Positions 54,301 to 62,977 of a stretch of 64,000 bases of DNA are shown piece by piece. Source of the DNA: PLanc-01 sp034678485 (GTDB lineage Bacteria; Planctomycetota; Phycisphaerae; Sedimentisphaerales; Anaerobacaceae); NCBI GenBank assembly GCA_034678485.1, contig JAXDBU010000084.1, positions 3,771 to 67,770 of the forward strand. Reading direction: 5' to 3'. How positions within the stretch are numbered: position 1 is the first letter of the stretch; each line of letters opens with the position of its first letter. Made by a program: the position numbers and the translations under genes. A model generated the notes under the pieces. It saw nothing but the letters and a program-made list of their open reading frames with translations, had not been told where the DNA came from and ran no database searches.

Positions 54301-55356
54301 GGCCGGTGTCAGTGTGCTGAAATACTGCTGCCGGCCGTTGTAGAGGCCGTAGGACAGATCGGCTCGCTGCGGCGGGAAGGCACTGCCGTCGCGACGCGAC
54401 CCGTACTCCTGCACCACCGTCAGATCGGCCGAGACCAGGGCGAGGTATTCTCCCTCGCCGTCGAGTGTGAAGTTCGTGTGATAGTACCCGCTCTGGTCCT
54501 TGTACGGCCAGTTCTCCGGATGGTCCTGCTCCTCGATCCCGGACGCAAAGACCAGGAGGTATCCGTCCGATGCGAGCGTGACCGCGGGCATCGCCCACTT
54601 CGTCAGGTCATACGGATCGTCCGTCAGATACCAGCCGAGGAGATCGACGCCCGTCGGCCCCTCGTTGTGTATCTCGATCCAGTCGGGGTAGGCAATCTTG
54701 CCTTCGACAGTTGTCGCTCGTCCCGTTTCATTGATTGCCTGGAACTCGCTGATGACCAAGGACCCGCCTTCCCCTGCATCGTCGGTTTCGTCGGGGCCGT
54801 CATCGGGAGAGGACCCCGCCGGAACGCCCAGGAACTCGACCTCGGCGATCTGCGTGCTGTTGGCGGCGGCCGCGTTGCGAACCCCGGTGAACAGGAGCTG
54901 ATAGTGCGCGTAGGCGGTCGAGTTGGCGAACGTGATCGGCGTCGTGTTCATCGTGTAGCGAGGCCAGGCCGACGCTTGGGCAAAGTCGGGAATCGCGCCG
55001 GAGGCGATCAGCGTGTACGGCCCGTCGAGGCTCGTGTTCGACCCGTATAGCTCGAATGCGACGGGATCTCGCTCCGCTGCGTCGTTGGCGGTTGTGAAGG
55101 TCAGCCCCGTGACCACGGTCGCGCCCGCCGACGGAGTGACCTGGAATCCGGTGGACCGCTCTGCCCCTCTGAAGTGCAGGTATTTGGTCTCGACGCTGTT
55201 GTCGATCGCCAGGGCCGGGTGCTCCGCCGCGGGCCAGTCGCCGTCGTTGGGGACGCCACGGACCGTGTCGCTCGGTGCCGTGATATCTACCTGTGCAGCG
55301 AGCGGTCCCGCAAACAGCAGAATGAGCAGCAGTAAGCTTCTTCGACTTATAATCAC
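51394..55356 (-). CDS. Giant exported CotH-kinase / lamin-tail domain protein
   Basis: 1320 residues from a GTG at 55356, with GGAGG 9 bp upstream and a good signal peptide ('SRRSLLLLILLFAGPLAAQ'); the frame runs 83 codons further without signal. In order: an F5/8C-like domain (~20-160), a lamin-tail domain (~190-310), a chitobiase C-terminal-type Ig domain (~345-420), a CotH-kinase-like domain (~430-830) with 'GIKMRGSTS' and 'GPIWDFDRAM', a second chitobiase-type domain (~860-910), a jelly-roll domain and a C-terminal lamin-tail domain (~1140-1300). CotH kinases phosphorylate spore-coat proteins in Bacillus; the role here is unknown. Confidence 0.88.
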   Translation of the reverse strand: MIISRRSLLLLILLFAGPLAAQVDITAPSDTVRGVPNDGDWPAAEHPALAIDNSVETKYLHFRGAERSTGFQVTPSAGATVVTGLTFTTANDAAERDPVAFELYGSNTSLDGPYTLIASGAIPDFAQASAWPRYTMNTTPITFANSTAYAHYQLLFTGVRNAAAANSTQIAEVEFLGVPAGSSPDDGPDETDDAGEGGSLVISEFQAINETGRATTVEGKIAYPDWIEIHNEGPTGVDLLGWYLTDDPYDLTKWAMPAVTLASDGYLLVFASGIEEQDHPENWPYKDQSGYYHTNFTLDGEGEYLALVSADLTVVQEYGSRRDGSAFPPQRADLSYGLYNGRQQYFSTLTPARANSAGYTEVSEDPTFSHEGGAFSSIYLSLELSSSNPDAKIHYTLDGTVPTTASTLYTGAIMLVGTKDVTARVYEPDKAPGAPVSRTYVALASDAASRSSDLPIVIIDTGTKSITDGSLVRVLSVFIDVGDGGRAKITGAASFAGRGGIKMRGSTSAGTAKPPYAFEIWDEYNRDRDVSLLGLPAESDWVLYGPYSFDRVLISNAFAYELSNQVGRYAVRTRFVEMYLNKNNSTVSASDYVGLYILMEKVKRGRDRVDVEELEPWDSTEPQIAGGYMLKIDRTDPSDSGFRTARGTSLCYVDPKEDDITTAQATWIRTYLNSFETALYGASFADPDVGYAKYIDVASWIDHNLVNMLLMNVDALRLSTHIHKSREGKLEMGPIWDFDRAMESADGRDDNAQSWHGTGDGTDYFEYGWWNRLFDDSEFWQKYIDRWYALRRGPFSTGSLNATIDAMADEIREAAPRNYAKWTSARSRYTDFQGEIDHLKSWLATRCTWVDNRFVKPPTISRQAGGVAAGTPVTIANPHANGTLYYTLNGSDPRPTDSAAKVVSSTTLVAESAAKKVLVPTTAIGNAWRTSPTFDDSAWISGTGGVGYERSSGYEAYFTINLQAAMYNVNQTCCIRIPFTFSGDTSTFDSLTLNMRYDDGFVAWLNGTEIARAQFTGTPAWNSGANSIHDDGAAIVWEEFDVSAYLGLLKQGQNLLAIQGLNSGASSSDLLFCAKLVASEIATPDTSGSGGAVYTYTGPITITESTQVKARVLVASNAYSPWSGLAQAIFDVGPAPESVRITEIMYHPDGADDTEYVELVNTADAAVTLHDAIRGLAWRFTDNPDDPAINVAFPANPPVTLAPGECLLLVKDLAACRAVYNIPANTPIVEWGDGKLANSVETLEVLCPSDENLDGTRTWIIADTVTYSDGSHPENFATGVDPWPTETDGYGLALHRIDLAADGDNAANWKASAPSPGVVE

Positions 55357-55817
55357 CCGCGGAATCCTCCACCTTCGGGCTGATTTGGGCGCTGCATGAC
55401 GGACAGACACACCCCATATCGTCATTATAGCCGTCAGGCCCTTCCAAGTCAACGCCCGTGGCCGGGGCAAACGGCGTATGACCAGGTTCTCTGGCAGACT
55501 GTGAACCGATCCGCGACAATGCGTCGGCTGGGCTCTGTCATCCTGAGTCGCTTCGCCGCGTCGCGGCTGGTGTCGGGAAGGACAGGGACGTCTCACGAAG
55601 CTCACATGCTTGGAGGCCCACCTCTTGTCATCCCTTCACTCTGTTCAGGGCAGGCGCTGAGCAACGCGAAGGGCCTGGCAGGGGTCTTGACCTTGTCGTC
55701 CTGAGCGACAGCGAAGGATCTGGCCCGGGAGCGAAAGAGGCGTATCGACTTCGGACGCCACGTCTGTTGCGGGACCCAGACGCTTCACTCCGTTGAGCAT
55801 GACACTCCCGTCGCGTA
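55357..55817. repeat. Repeat-filled intergenic gap
   Basis: About 460 bp without a supported gene. It contains degenerate copies of the TGTCATCCTGAG element at about 55536-55560, 55625-55650 and 55693-55727, the last with 'GCGAAGGATCTGG'. These are relatives of the full element at 49016-49109 and probably represent decayed insertions next to the CotH gene's promoter region. Confidence 0.55.
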
Positions 55818-57935
55818 TCATGTGCCGCTACCCTGGGCTTCCAGGGCCAGCGCGACGCGGAGGATCGCGCCCGTCGGCTGAGCGGCCTCGATCTCGACGT
55901 AGCCGCCGTGGGACTCTGCGAAGCGTTTCACCAGCGTCAGGCCCAGACCCATGCCTGTGCCTTGCGGCTGGTTGGGTTGTGGATCCGCGCGGGGGACATT
56001 CTCCTCACTGCGGTAGAACTGCTCGAAGACCTTCCTGCGAAGATAGGGCGGGATGCCCGGGCCGTGGTCTTCGACCTCGATGATCGTGACGCCGGGCTCG
56101 CTCCGCGTACGCACTACAATCGTCTTGTCCGTCGCATGGCGGGCATACTTGACCGCGTTGTCCACAAGGTTCACGACGATTTGCGTAACTGCATCCTTGT
56201 CGAAACGGGTTTGCCCCGTCGCGGCCAGGTCCGTCCGGATCGTGAATCCGTGCTGTTGGGCATACGGGTGCATCATGTCAGCCACGTCGGCGACACACTC
56301 GTCGATACTCCCGACCCGGAAAGCGTAGTGCTTGCGACCCTTTTGCAGCCGGGCGAAATCGAGCACGTTCTCGACCAGCCGGCTGAGCCGCTCGCTCTCC
56401 TGTCGCATCGTCCGGTAGTATTCCGCGACCTTCTCCTGCGACTTGACCCAGTTCTTCTCGAGCATCTCGGTGTACATCCGGATCGAGGTCAATGGCGTTC
56501 GCAGCTCGTGCGAGACCGCGGAGATGAAGTCGTCCTTCTTGCGAGCCAGCGCCACCTGGGCCCGCACGTTGTGCCAGAGGCTCACGAGCGCCAGGCCCAC
56601 CGCCGCAACCACGGTCGCGATGATCGCGAGGTACAGGTGTCGCAGGTCGCCGATGCGTCGCGCGATCCAGGCGGGGTCGATCTCCGTGAGGTTCAGAACC
56701 AGATCGCCGAAGCCAAAATCGAGAATCGCAGCGTAGGCAGGTCCCTCCGCCGAGGCGGCAGCCTGCCCATTCGCCCTCCGGACCTGCGGCAGCGCGAAGC
56801 CCATGCCGTCGCGGATGAAGGATCGCGCCGATTCCTCGACCTCCGTGACCAGTCTCTGCTCGTCGAGCTGGAAGCCTTGGAGCAGGTGCCGGTTCTCGAT
56901 CTGGACGTGTCGCAGCAGAAAGACCTGGCCGCCGAAGATTGACTGGCTGCGATTTGGATCGGGCACCACCAGGGGCACGAACGGTTCGATGCGGATCTGC
57001 ACCGTATCCGAGGCGAGAGAATTCGGCCCTTGTCCGTCGCCTGACGTTACGGCGAGTTGATCATACCCTGGGATCTCCGTGAGAACCGGTCCGACCGTCT
57101 GTTCAGCCTGCTGTGCGGCAAGCGGTTGGCTGCCGGCGAGCGAACGGCTGATTTCGTCCACCGGCACGGTCTGTGCCTGGGGGATCGGCAGTTCCGCCAT
57201 CTGACCCGACTGCCGGGAATCCGAATTGGTCGCCTGGAAGTTCGAGGCGATGATGGACCGCTGCTGCCGGTAGATTTGCGTATCCTGAGCCTTTTGCCTG
57301 AGGCTCTCGATGGGATAGGCCTGGCTCCGCGCGCTGCGCGCGTCCACAACGCCCTTTCTTGCCGTGGGGACCTGGGCGACGCCCTCGTCTTGTGTCAGGA
57401 CAGCCGGCGCCGAAACTTCGTTTCTTTCGACAACAATCGACTCAGGCGCCGACACCTCCAGGGCGCCGGACCGCAGGCTGATCGAAGGCAGCACGTTGTC
57501 GATGACGTTCGCGTACTGGTCCCGCACCGCCCGGCTCAGATCGTCCTTCGTATCGGAGGGAGGCGCCCGACCCGGGTAGTAGGGGCTGACAATCACCCCG
57601 TCCGGCTCGATCTGGAAGTAGCCGTAGGCATAGGAATTCGAGAGTTGGTTGCCCAAAGGCGACCGCAGCACCGGCGCCTGCTGCGCCACCACGACGTTCT
57701 CGGGCACATGGGAGTAGAGGTAGTCGGTGTACTTGCGCTGTTGTTCGACTCGCACGAACTCGTCGAGCTTGCGCTTGACGTCCTGGCGGATCTGCTCGGC
57801 CACCTCGGCGAACTCGCCCAGCCGGGCCCCCTCCAGACCCTGGGCCCACTTGTCCACCGCGTGGAAGCCCAGCCCTCCCAGCCCGCAGACGGCTGCGACG
57901 ACAATGGCAGTCAGAATGATCAGACGTCTGTACAT
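55818..57935 (-). CDS. Sensor histidine kinase with very large periplasmic domain (PhoR-like)
   Basis: 705 residues from the ATG at 57935 (frame open 17 codons more). TM1 lies at ~4-25, a ~420-residue periplasmic region follows, then TM2 'LYLAIIATVVAAVGLALVSLW'. HisKA follows directly with H476 in 'SAVSHELRTPL'; no HAMP is evident. The ATPase part has N-box 'VVNLVDNAVKYA', G1 'VEDHGPGIPP' and G2 'GTGMGLGL'. The periplasmic part contains a long Gln/Ala/Ser-rich linker between two folded parts. It is encoded just after its response regulator. Confidence 0.92.
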   Translation of the reverse strand: MYRRLIILTAIVVAAVCGLGGLGFHAVDKWAQGLEGARLGEFAEVAEQIRQDVKRKLDEFVRVEQQRKYTDYLYSHVPENVVVAQQAPVLRSPLGNQLSNSYAYGYFQIEPDGVIVSPYYPGRAPPSDTKDDLSRAVRDQYANVIDNVLPSISLRSGALEVSAPESIVVERNEVSAPAVLTQDEGVAQVPTARKGVVDARSARSQAYPIESLRQKAQDTQIYRQQRSIIASNFQATNSDSRQSGQMAELPIPQAQTVPVDEISRSLAGSQPLAAQQAEQTVGPVLTEIPGYDQLAVTSGDGQGPNSLASDTVQIRIEPFVPLVVPDPNRSQSIFGGQVFLLRHVQIENRHLLQGFQLDEQRLVTEVEESARSFIRDGMGFALPQVRRANGQAAASAEGPAYAAILDFGFGDLVLNLTEIDPAWIARRIGDLRHLYLAIIATVVAAVGLALVSLWHNVRAQVALARKKDDFISAVSHELRTPLTSIRMYTEMLEKNWVKSQEKVAEYYRTMRQESERLSRLVENVLDFARLQKGRKHYAFRVGSIDECVADVADMMHPYAQQHGFTIRTDLAATGQTRFDKDAVTQIVVNLVDNAVKYARHATDKTIVVRTRSEPGVTIIEVEDHGPGIPPYLRRKVFEQFYRSEENVPRADPQPNQPQGTGMGLGLTLVKRFAESHGGYVEIEAAQPTGAILRVALALEAQGSGT

Positions 57936-58117
57936 AGATGCCCCAAGCGGGAAAACTCGAAGTCCGAATATCGAAATCCGAGACAAGAACGAATGACCGA
58001 AGCTGGAAGTCCAGAGCCGAATGTCCGGCGAGCGCCGGCGTTTCGATCATTTGGATTTCGGTCCTTTGAGTTTGTTTCGGATTCTGAACTTCAAATTTCG
58101 GATTTCGAGTCTCTTCT
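57936..58117. repeat. AT-rich inverted/direct repeat between kinase and regulator genes
   Basis: Units such as GAAGTCCGAAT, ATCGAAATCCGA and ATTTCGGATTTCGAG occur in both orientations around 57955-58100, and the two sides can pair. It separates two genes that are normally only a few bases apart, so it looks like an inserted repeat. Confidence 0.55.
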
Positions 58118-58816
58118 TCATGTCTGCCCAACGTACCTGTACCCGGCGCCGCGGACGGTCTGAATGATCTGCGGACTGGCCGGGTCGATCTCGATCTTGC
58201 CCCGCAGCTTGGCGATGTGCATGTCCACCGTCCGCGTCCCCAGATCGCTGAAGGTGTCGTTCCAGATCTGTCGGTACAGTTCCTCCCGGGCGATCACCCG
58301 GCCGGGGTTTGCGGCGAAGTACTGAACGATCCCTGCCTCCCGCGTGCTCAGGTCGATGATCTCGCCGCCTCGCCGGGCTTTGAGCGACGCCATGTCCACG
58401 TGCAGGTCGCCGAACGCGAAGGTCTGGCCGACGCCGCGAGACGGGTCCGTTCGCCGCAGGACTGCCCGGATGCGAGCCAGCATCTCTTCGAGCGAGAACG
58501 GCTTCGTGACGTAGTCGTCGGCGCCGAGATCGAGACCCTGGACCTTGTCTTTCTCCTGGCCTTTGGCCGTGACCATGATGATCGGGGTCTGGAGCCCGTC
58601 CTGTCGCCACCGGCAGCACAACTGCTCGCCGCTGATGCCGGGTAGCATGAGGTCCAGCAAGACCAGGTCGAAGCGGGTCCGCTCGACCAGTTCCGCGGCT
58701 TGCGGCCCATCGCACGCCTGTGTAGCCTTGAAGCCGTGAAACTCGAGGAAGTCCGTCATCGCCGTGCGAATTGCCGGCTCGTCTTCGACCACCAGAATGT
58801 GCGCCTGTAGTTCCAT
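58118..58816 (-). CDS. OmpR/PhoB-family response regulator
   Basis: 232 residues from the ATG at 58816. Receiver domain: acidic pair in 'VVEDEP', phosphorylated D55 in 'LVLLDLMLPG', 'VTAKG' and the lysine in 'YVTKPF'. The C-terminal winged helix has 'LSTREAGIVQYFAANPGRVI' and 'TVDMHIAKLRGKIE...IQTVRGAGYRY', standard OmpR/PhoB DNA-binding features. An ATG five codons earlier (58831) is possible, but a TATAAT at 58843-58838 would place the transcript start there, favouring 58816. Partner of the kinase downstream. Confidence 0.93.
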   Translation of the reverse strand: MELQAHILVVEDEPAIRTAMTDFLEFHGFKATQACDGPQAAELVERTRFDLVLLDLMLPGISGEQLCCRWRQDGLQTPIIMVTAKGQEKDKVQGLDLGADDYVTKPFSLEEMLARIRAVLRRTDPSRGVGQTFAFGDLHVDMASLKARRGGEIIDLSTREAGIVQYFAANPGRVIAREELYRQIWNDTFSDLGTRTVDMHIAKLRGKIEIDPASPQIIQTVRGAGYRYVGQT

Positions 58817-58986
58817 AGAGTGTTCTACCATACTTCAATTATAGGCGAAAACCCCGCCGGCGGTCTGTAAATGCTCTGTAAAAACAGAAGGGAGTCTGCA
58901 CGGCTCACAAAATCCCAAGTCCGGCGTGAAAATGCTTGCAATCGGCGGAATTCATGGTACACTTCGGGTGCTTGGATTATGAACAC

Positions 58987-59059
<73 letters not shown>

Positions 59060-59074
59060 CTGCTGTAAGTTTCT

Positions 59075-59108
59075 GGCTGACAATCGTTTACGGTTGCCAG
59101 CCTTTTTT
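59075..59108 (+). terminator. Rho-independent terminator of tRNA-Phe
   Basis: A 12-bp stem (59075-59086 with 59091-59102, one mismatch and one wobble) with loop TTTA is followed by six T. It starts 15 bp after the tRNA. This is the best terminator in the window. Confidence 0.85.
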
Positions 59109-59350
59109 GTTGATCCCTCAAAAACGCCCATTTTGGCCCGTAGTTCGTCAATAGTTCGTCAATGAGGTCATGAGCTCGGACTGGATCTCGCGAGCCGTTG
59201 CACAATCGGTCTCCAGCACCGCCAGGTGGAATCGCCCGTAGTGACGCAAGTGATCTGCCCTCAAATGCCGCTCGGGTGAGCGTCTCTGGTGCCCGGGTGG
59301 CATCCCGGTGCGCATTGTCTCCGCGAGAACGGTAAGGCAGGGGATGCATG

Positions 59351-60421
59351 TCACGCGGCTTTGCGATGGCAGGACTTCAGCAATCCACCCAGACGCTCGA
59401 CACAGATGATCTCGCCCTGGTTTCCCTCATGCTGAGGCTCGATGATCTTGTGGAGACCCCGGTGAATCCTCTCATGATGATGGTAGGCGAGATACTCGGA
59501 GAGGACGTAGCGTAGCTGTTCTTCGGAGGAGAGGATCAGGTAATCAAGACATTCCTCTCGGACGGACCTCACGAAGCGTTCCGCGTGGGAATTCAAATCC
59601 GGACTGCGAGGGGGCAGTTTCACAGGTTCCACGTTGGCGGCTTTGAGAATACTGTCGAACTTGTTTGTGCACAGCGGATCCCGATCATGGATCAAGTACT
59701 TCTTGCCGGCCAGAACGCCGCCCTCCCCGCTGATACTGCGCGCGATCTGCTCCATCCAGGGACCGTCCGGTTGGGCATCGACACCGAGGATCTCCACCTT
59801 GCGGGTAGCGACGTGGAGGGCGAAGAACACCAGGCAACGGACGAGCTTGCCTTTGACGAAGAGTTCAACGGAGAAGAGATCGCAGGCGGCCAGGACGTTC
59901 CAGTGGCTCTTGAGGAATTCCTTCCAGGTGGTCTTGCGGGTCAGGTCCGGCTCGGGATCGTAGCCATGCTCCAAGAGGATGCTCTTGACCGTGCTCTCGC
60001 CGATCTTGTGCCCCAGGTAGACGAGGTAATCGCGGATGCGGGTGTAGCCCCACCGCGGGTTCTCCTTCTTGAATTGGATCACCAGATCGCTGATCTCCTG
60101 GGAGATCTTGGGCCGTCCGGGATGCTTGCAGCTCTTGCTGCCATCGTATTTCTGGGCGATGAGTCGGCGATACCACGACAAGATGGTCTCGGGCGTGAAG
60201 AGAACCGTGGTCTGCTCCAGGAGTTCTCGGGTCAGTTGTTGGGCCTTTGCGGCCAGCCTTCTCCTCTGATGATTGTCGAGTAAGATGCGTTGGTCCTTCT
60301 CCTGCTGTTCCTTCAGGACCCGGACTTGCTCCTTGAGATAGTCGATTGCCTTCCAGAGCTCCTGATCCAGGCAGTACGCCAAGCAGATCAGCATCGTCAG
60401 CCACAGGTGTCGCTTCATCAT
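59351..60421 (-). mobile_element. DDE (integrase-core) transposase gene, IS3-like single-ORF type
   Basis: 356 residues. The N-terminal part has a Leu-rich coiled coil (~20-50) and an HTH region with 'FTPETILSWYRRLI' and 'KHPGRPKIS'. The rve-type catalytic core follows, with D181 in 'AACDLFSVEL', an Asp in 'LIHDRDP' (~246-248) and E281 in 'PDLNSHAERFVRSVREECL'. The triad appears intact. I could not define terminal inverted repeats or a target duplication, so coordinates cover only the gene. It is inserted between tRNA-Phe and the exported glycosidase gene. Confidence 0.85.
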
Positions 60422-60591
60422 CCGCAGAGGCTAACAGGCCAAGGGGCGGCCGGCAATCGCTTTCGTAGAGTAGTGGCGCAACTCAAGGTGATGAAGACAC
60501 TTACGCTCGGATAATAGTTGCACCATACGGGGTAGACTGTGGCCATGACTTTTTGCCGTTCGCGTTTTTCTCGTGTGACGAGTACCGAAGG

Positions 60592-62400
60592 CTAACCCTT
60601 CGCCCGATCCAGCATCTGACGGACCGCGGCATTGGGGGAAACGATGTCCCGGGCCGACCGAATGGTAATCGTGGGGATGGCACCGTGCTCCAAGTGCATC
60701 CGCATGCGCAGCTCCTGATCGGTATTCTGTCCGCCCAGGCTGGAGTAGCCGAACGTCCGACACAGACCCTCGAAGAGGAAGGCGTTGAGATCGCAGCCGC
60801 CGGTGCGCTCCAGGCCCTCGATGGACTGCTGCCAGCTCTTGAACAGATGGACCTGCCCGAACGACTGACCCTGCATGGTGATCTCGTTGAGCCCTTCCCC
60901 TCCCACCGCCAGCCCGTGGCCCAGAGTGGCTACATGACGGATCAGCTTGTGCATCCCTTCCGTGGGGGTCGTCGCCTCGACAAAACAGTTCTGCAGGTTG
61001 TGCGTGACCAGGGTAACATCAATAAACGCCACGTCCACGGCCAGCTCTCGGGTGGCGTCCAGCATGGCGCGGCCCAGGATCGACCGCCACATGCTCAGAC
61101 CTGGATGTACCTTGATCATGACCTTTTTGTCGCGATTGCCGAGGCGAGCGGCGTTGGATTCCGGCACACCCAGTCCCCGGCCCTGGTACCAGCTCCAGCC
61201 GCGGAGATCGTTGCGTTCGATACCGCGGTATTGGAAGTCGCGGACGTAGGCATATGTCGGGTGGGACGGGTCCATGTCGATCGAGTTGAAGTGCGGCATC
61301 ATGTGAAAGCCCAGCGCCCGACCCTTGCCGATAAAGGCCTTGGCCTTATCGCTCGCCACGTACGCCGGATAGTTCTCGTCATAGGCATCGGTGCGCCAGT
61401 CAGGAATGTGCAGCAGCACAGTCTTGGGGTCCAGTTCTTTCGCCAGGGCTTCCAAGACCGCCTCCTCGGTCGGGCACCAGCTTACGGCGAGACGCACGTC
61501 ATGTACCCAAGGGGCTCGACGTTCCCGCTCCGCCTGGAGATCATACGCCTGCCACAGCCACCGGCGATACTGTTCCGCCGGTTCATGCCAGTCTTTGGCA
61601 AAGACATTGATGCGCCAGACAAGGCCCCCGGCACTGAGATTGTTGTCGATGGGACCGTAGGCCTGGGTGTCGAAGCCCAGTCGCTGGGCGTCCTTGGCAG
61701 TCCCCACGTGCAGGGCTTTGTACCGGTAGCGATTGTCCTGGGTGTGCACCCAGAAACCTCCTTGCGGAGCTTGGAGGATCGCCAGGCCGGCCTCCCACAA
61801 GAACGGCCACTCCCCGTGACTGTCTTTGATCAGGGAGTCATCCAGGGGCAGTTTGACGCCCTGGAAGAACGGAGCCACCAACTTCAGATCCGAGCGCAGG
61901 CCAGCCAGGTTCCAGCGGCAGGCCAGGACGCCGCCGCGAGATGAATAGGCCGCCGGCTCGATGAGGATATCGCCGCTCTGGGGCTCGACGGAGACGTTTA
62001 AGACACCATCGGCGTCCCAACTGTGAAAGACCACCTCCGCATGATGTCTGGACAGGACGTGGGTCTCGATCGTGCCGAATTTGCTCTCGTCCACAGATAT
62101 CGTTTCGTCGCCCCGGTAGATCAATTGCAGGGCCGGACACGATGCCACATCTACGCCGCGGATATACACCTCGCCCGTCTGCTTGCTCTTGAGTGAAGTC
62201 AGGATACCCTTTTCCATGATTGCCGCTTGGGTGGGTGTATCGATGTAGAGGCGGCCGTCGCGGACCTGAATCGAGGCCTCTTGGCTTTGAGGCGATCCGC
62301 CTGCCGAAGCGGCACCAGATGATAGTCCGACCGAGGCCGTGGTCATGCCGCTCAGAGCCATACTGCTACCGGCGACTCTCAGGAAATCGCGACGATCCAT
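60592..62400 (-). CDS. Tat-exported probable glycoside hydrolase (TIM-barrel type, possibly DUF6259)
   Basis: 602 residues beginning with a twin-arginine leader ('MDRRDFLRVAGSSMALSG'). The N-terminal ~230 residues look like a beta-sandwich ('GRLYIDTPTQAAIMEKGILTSL'). The rest looks like a TIM-barrel with 'LLHIPDWRTDAYDENYP', 'FHMMPHFNSIDMDP', 'VDVAFIDVTLV' and 'GEGLNEI', which could supply Asp/Glu catalysts as in GH36/GH97-like clans. It ends without the usual C-terminal beta-domain, 170 bp from the transposase gene. Substrate unknown. Confidence 0.65.
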   Translation of the reverse strand: MDRRDFLRVAGSSMALSGMTTASVGLSSGAASAGGSPQSQEASIQVRDGRLYIDTPTQAAIMEKGILTSLKSKQTGEVYIRGVDVASCPALQLIYRGDETISVDESKFGTIETHVLSRHHAEVVFHSWDADGVLNVSVEPQSGDILIEPAAYSSRGGVLACRWNLAGLRSDLKLVAPFFQGVKLPLDDSLIKDSHGEWPFLWEAGLAILQAPQGGFWVHTQDNRYRYKALHVGTAKDAQRLGFDTQAYGPIDNNLSAGGLVWRINVFAKDWHEPAEQYRRWLWQAYDLQAERERRAPWVHDVRLAVSWCPTEEAVLEALAKELDPKTVLLHIPDWRTDAYDENYPAYVASDKAKAFIGKGRALGFHMMPHFNSIDMDPSHPTYAYVRDFQYRGIERNDLRGWSWYQGRGLGVPESNAARLGNRDKKVMIKVHPGLSMWRSILGRAMLDATRELAVDVAFIDVTLVTHNLQNCFVEATTPTEGMHKLIRHVATLGHGLAVGGEGLNEITMQGQSFGQVHLFKSWQQSIEGLERTGGCDLNAFLFEGLCRTFGYSSLGGQNTDQELRMRMHLEHGAIPTITIRSARDIVSPNAAVRQMLDRAKG

Positions 62401-62641
62401 GGAGCACCTCCTTGTTGTTGGTCAGGTACGCCGCCGAACGTAGTCGGTCCGCGTGTTCATGGGGCCAACATAACCCGGTGCCCAGAGGGCTGCAACGAAG
62501 AAGTTGGGCCGGCAAACCGCTCCAGAGGATGTCTTGGGAGCGCGAACCCACTCACCAAACCATCTCTTGTCTGCTCAGACATCTTCCAGTACACTTCCCC
62601 CGATGACCACGGCTGTTCAGGACCCTGCCCGGAGGACTGTT

Positions 62642-62977
62642 GTGGCAACTACCAAGAAGAACCTGATCGACCGCATCGCCGGTAGCACTGGCGTGCCGCA
62701 GTCGCTGGCCAAGAAGGTCATCCAGCATTTCTTCGACGAAATTACCGGGGAGCTCGCCAAGGGCAACCGTCTCGAATTCCGGGACTTCGGCGTTTTCGAA
62801 GCAAGAGCCACCCCAGCGAGGAAGGCCCAGAATCCCCGGACCGGTGAAGGAATCCACGTCCCGGCCGGACGCAGGGTGGTGTTCAAACCGGGGCGACTCA
62901 TGAAAGGGACATTGAACAGCCATCGTGTTGGCAGCTCCACCCCGGCTTCTCCAGCTCCGGAGCCGATGAACAAATGA
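62642..62977 (+). CDS. HU/IHF-family DNA-binding protein
   Basis: 111 residues from a GTG at 62642 with GGAGG at 6-bp spacing. 'TKKNLIDRIAGSTGVPQSLAKKVIQHFFDEITGEL' (helical dimer domain; quoted here in pieces by position 3-37) is followed by 'FRDFGVFEARATPAR' and 'NPRTGE...VPAGRRVVFKPG', the HU beta-arm with its Pro. The C-terminus has a short Pro/Ser tail. It overlaps the next gene by 4 bp, unusual for HU genes, which are mostly monocistronic. Confidence 0.92.
   Translation: MATTKKNLIDRIAGSTGVPQSLAKKVIQHFFDEITGELAKGNRLEFRDFGVFEARATPARKAQNPRTGEGIHVPAGRRVVFKPGRLMKGTLNSHRVGSSTPASPAPEPMNK

Noticed and set aside
59238..60481. Possible direct repeat GTAGTG(A/G)CGCAA at 59238-59249 and 60470-60481 flanking the transposase gene
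   Set aside because: Only 11 of 12 bases match, flanks differ, and direct rather than inverted orientation does not fit IS termini. Probably chance.
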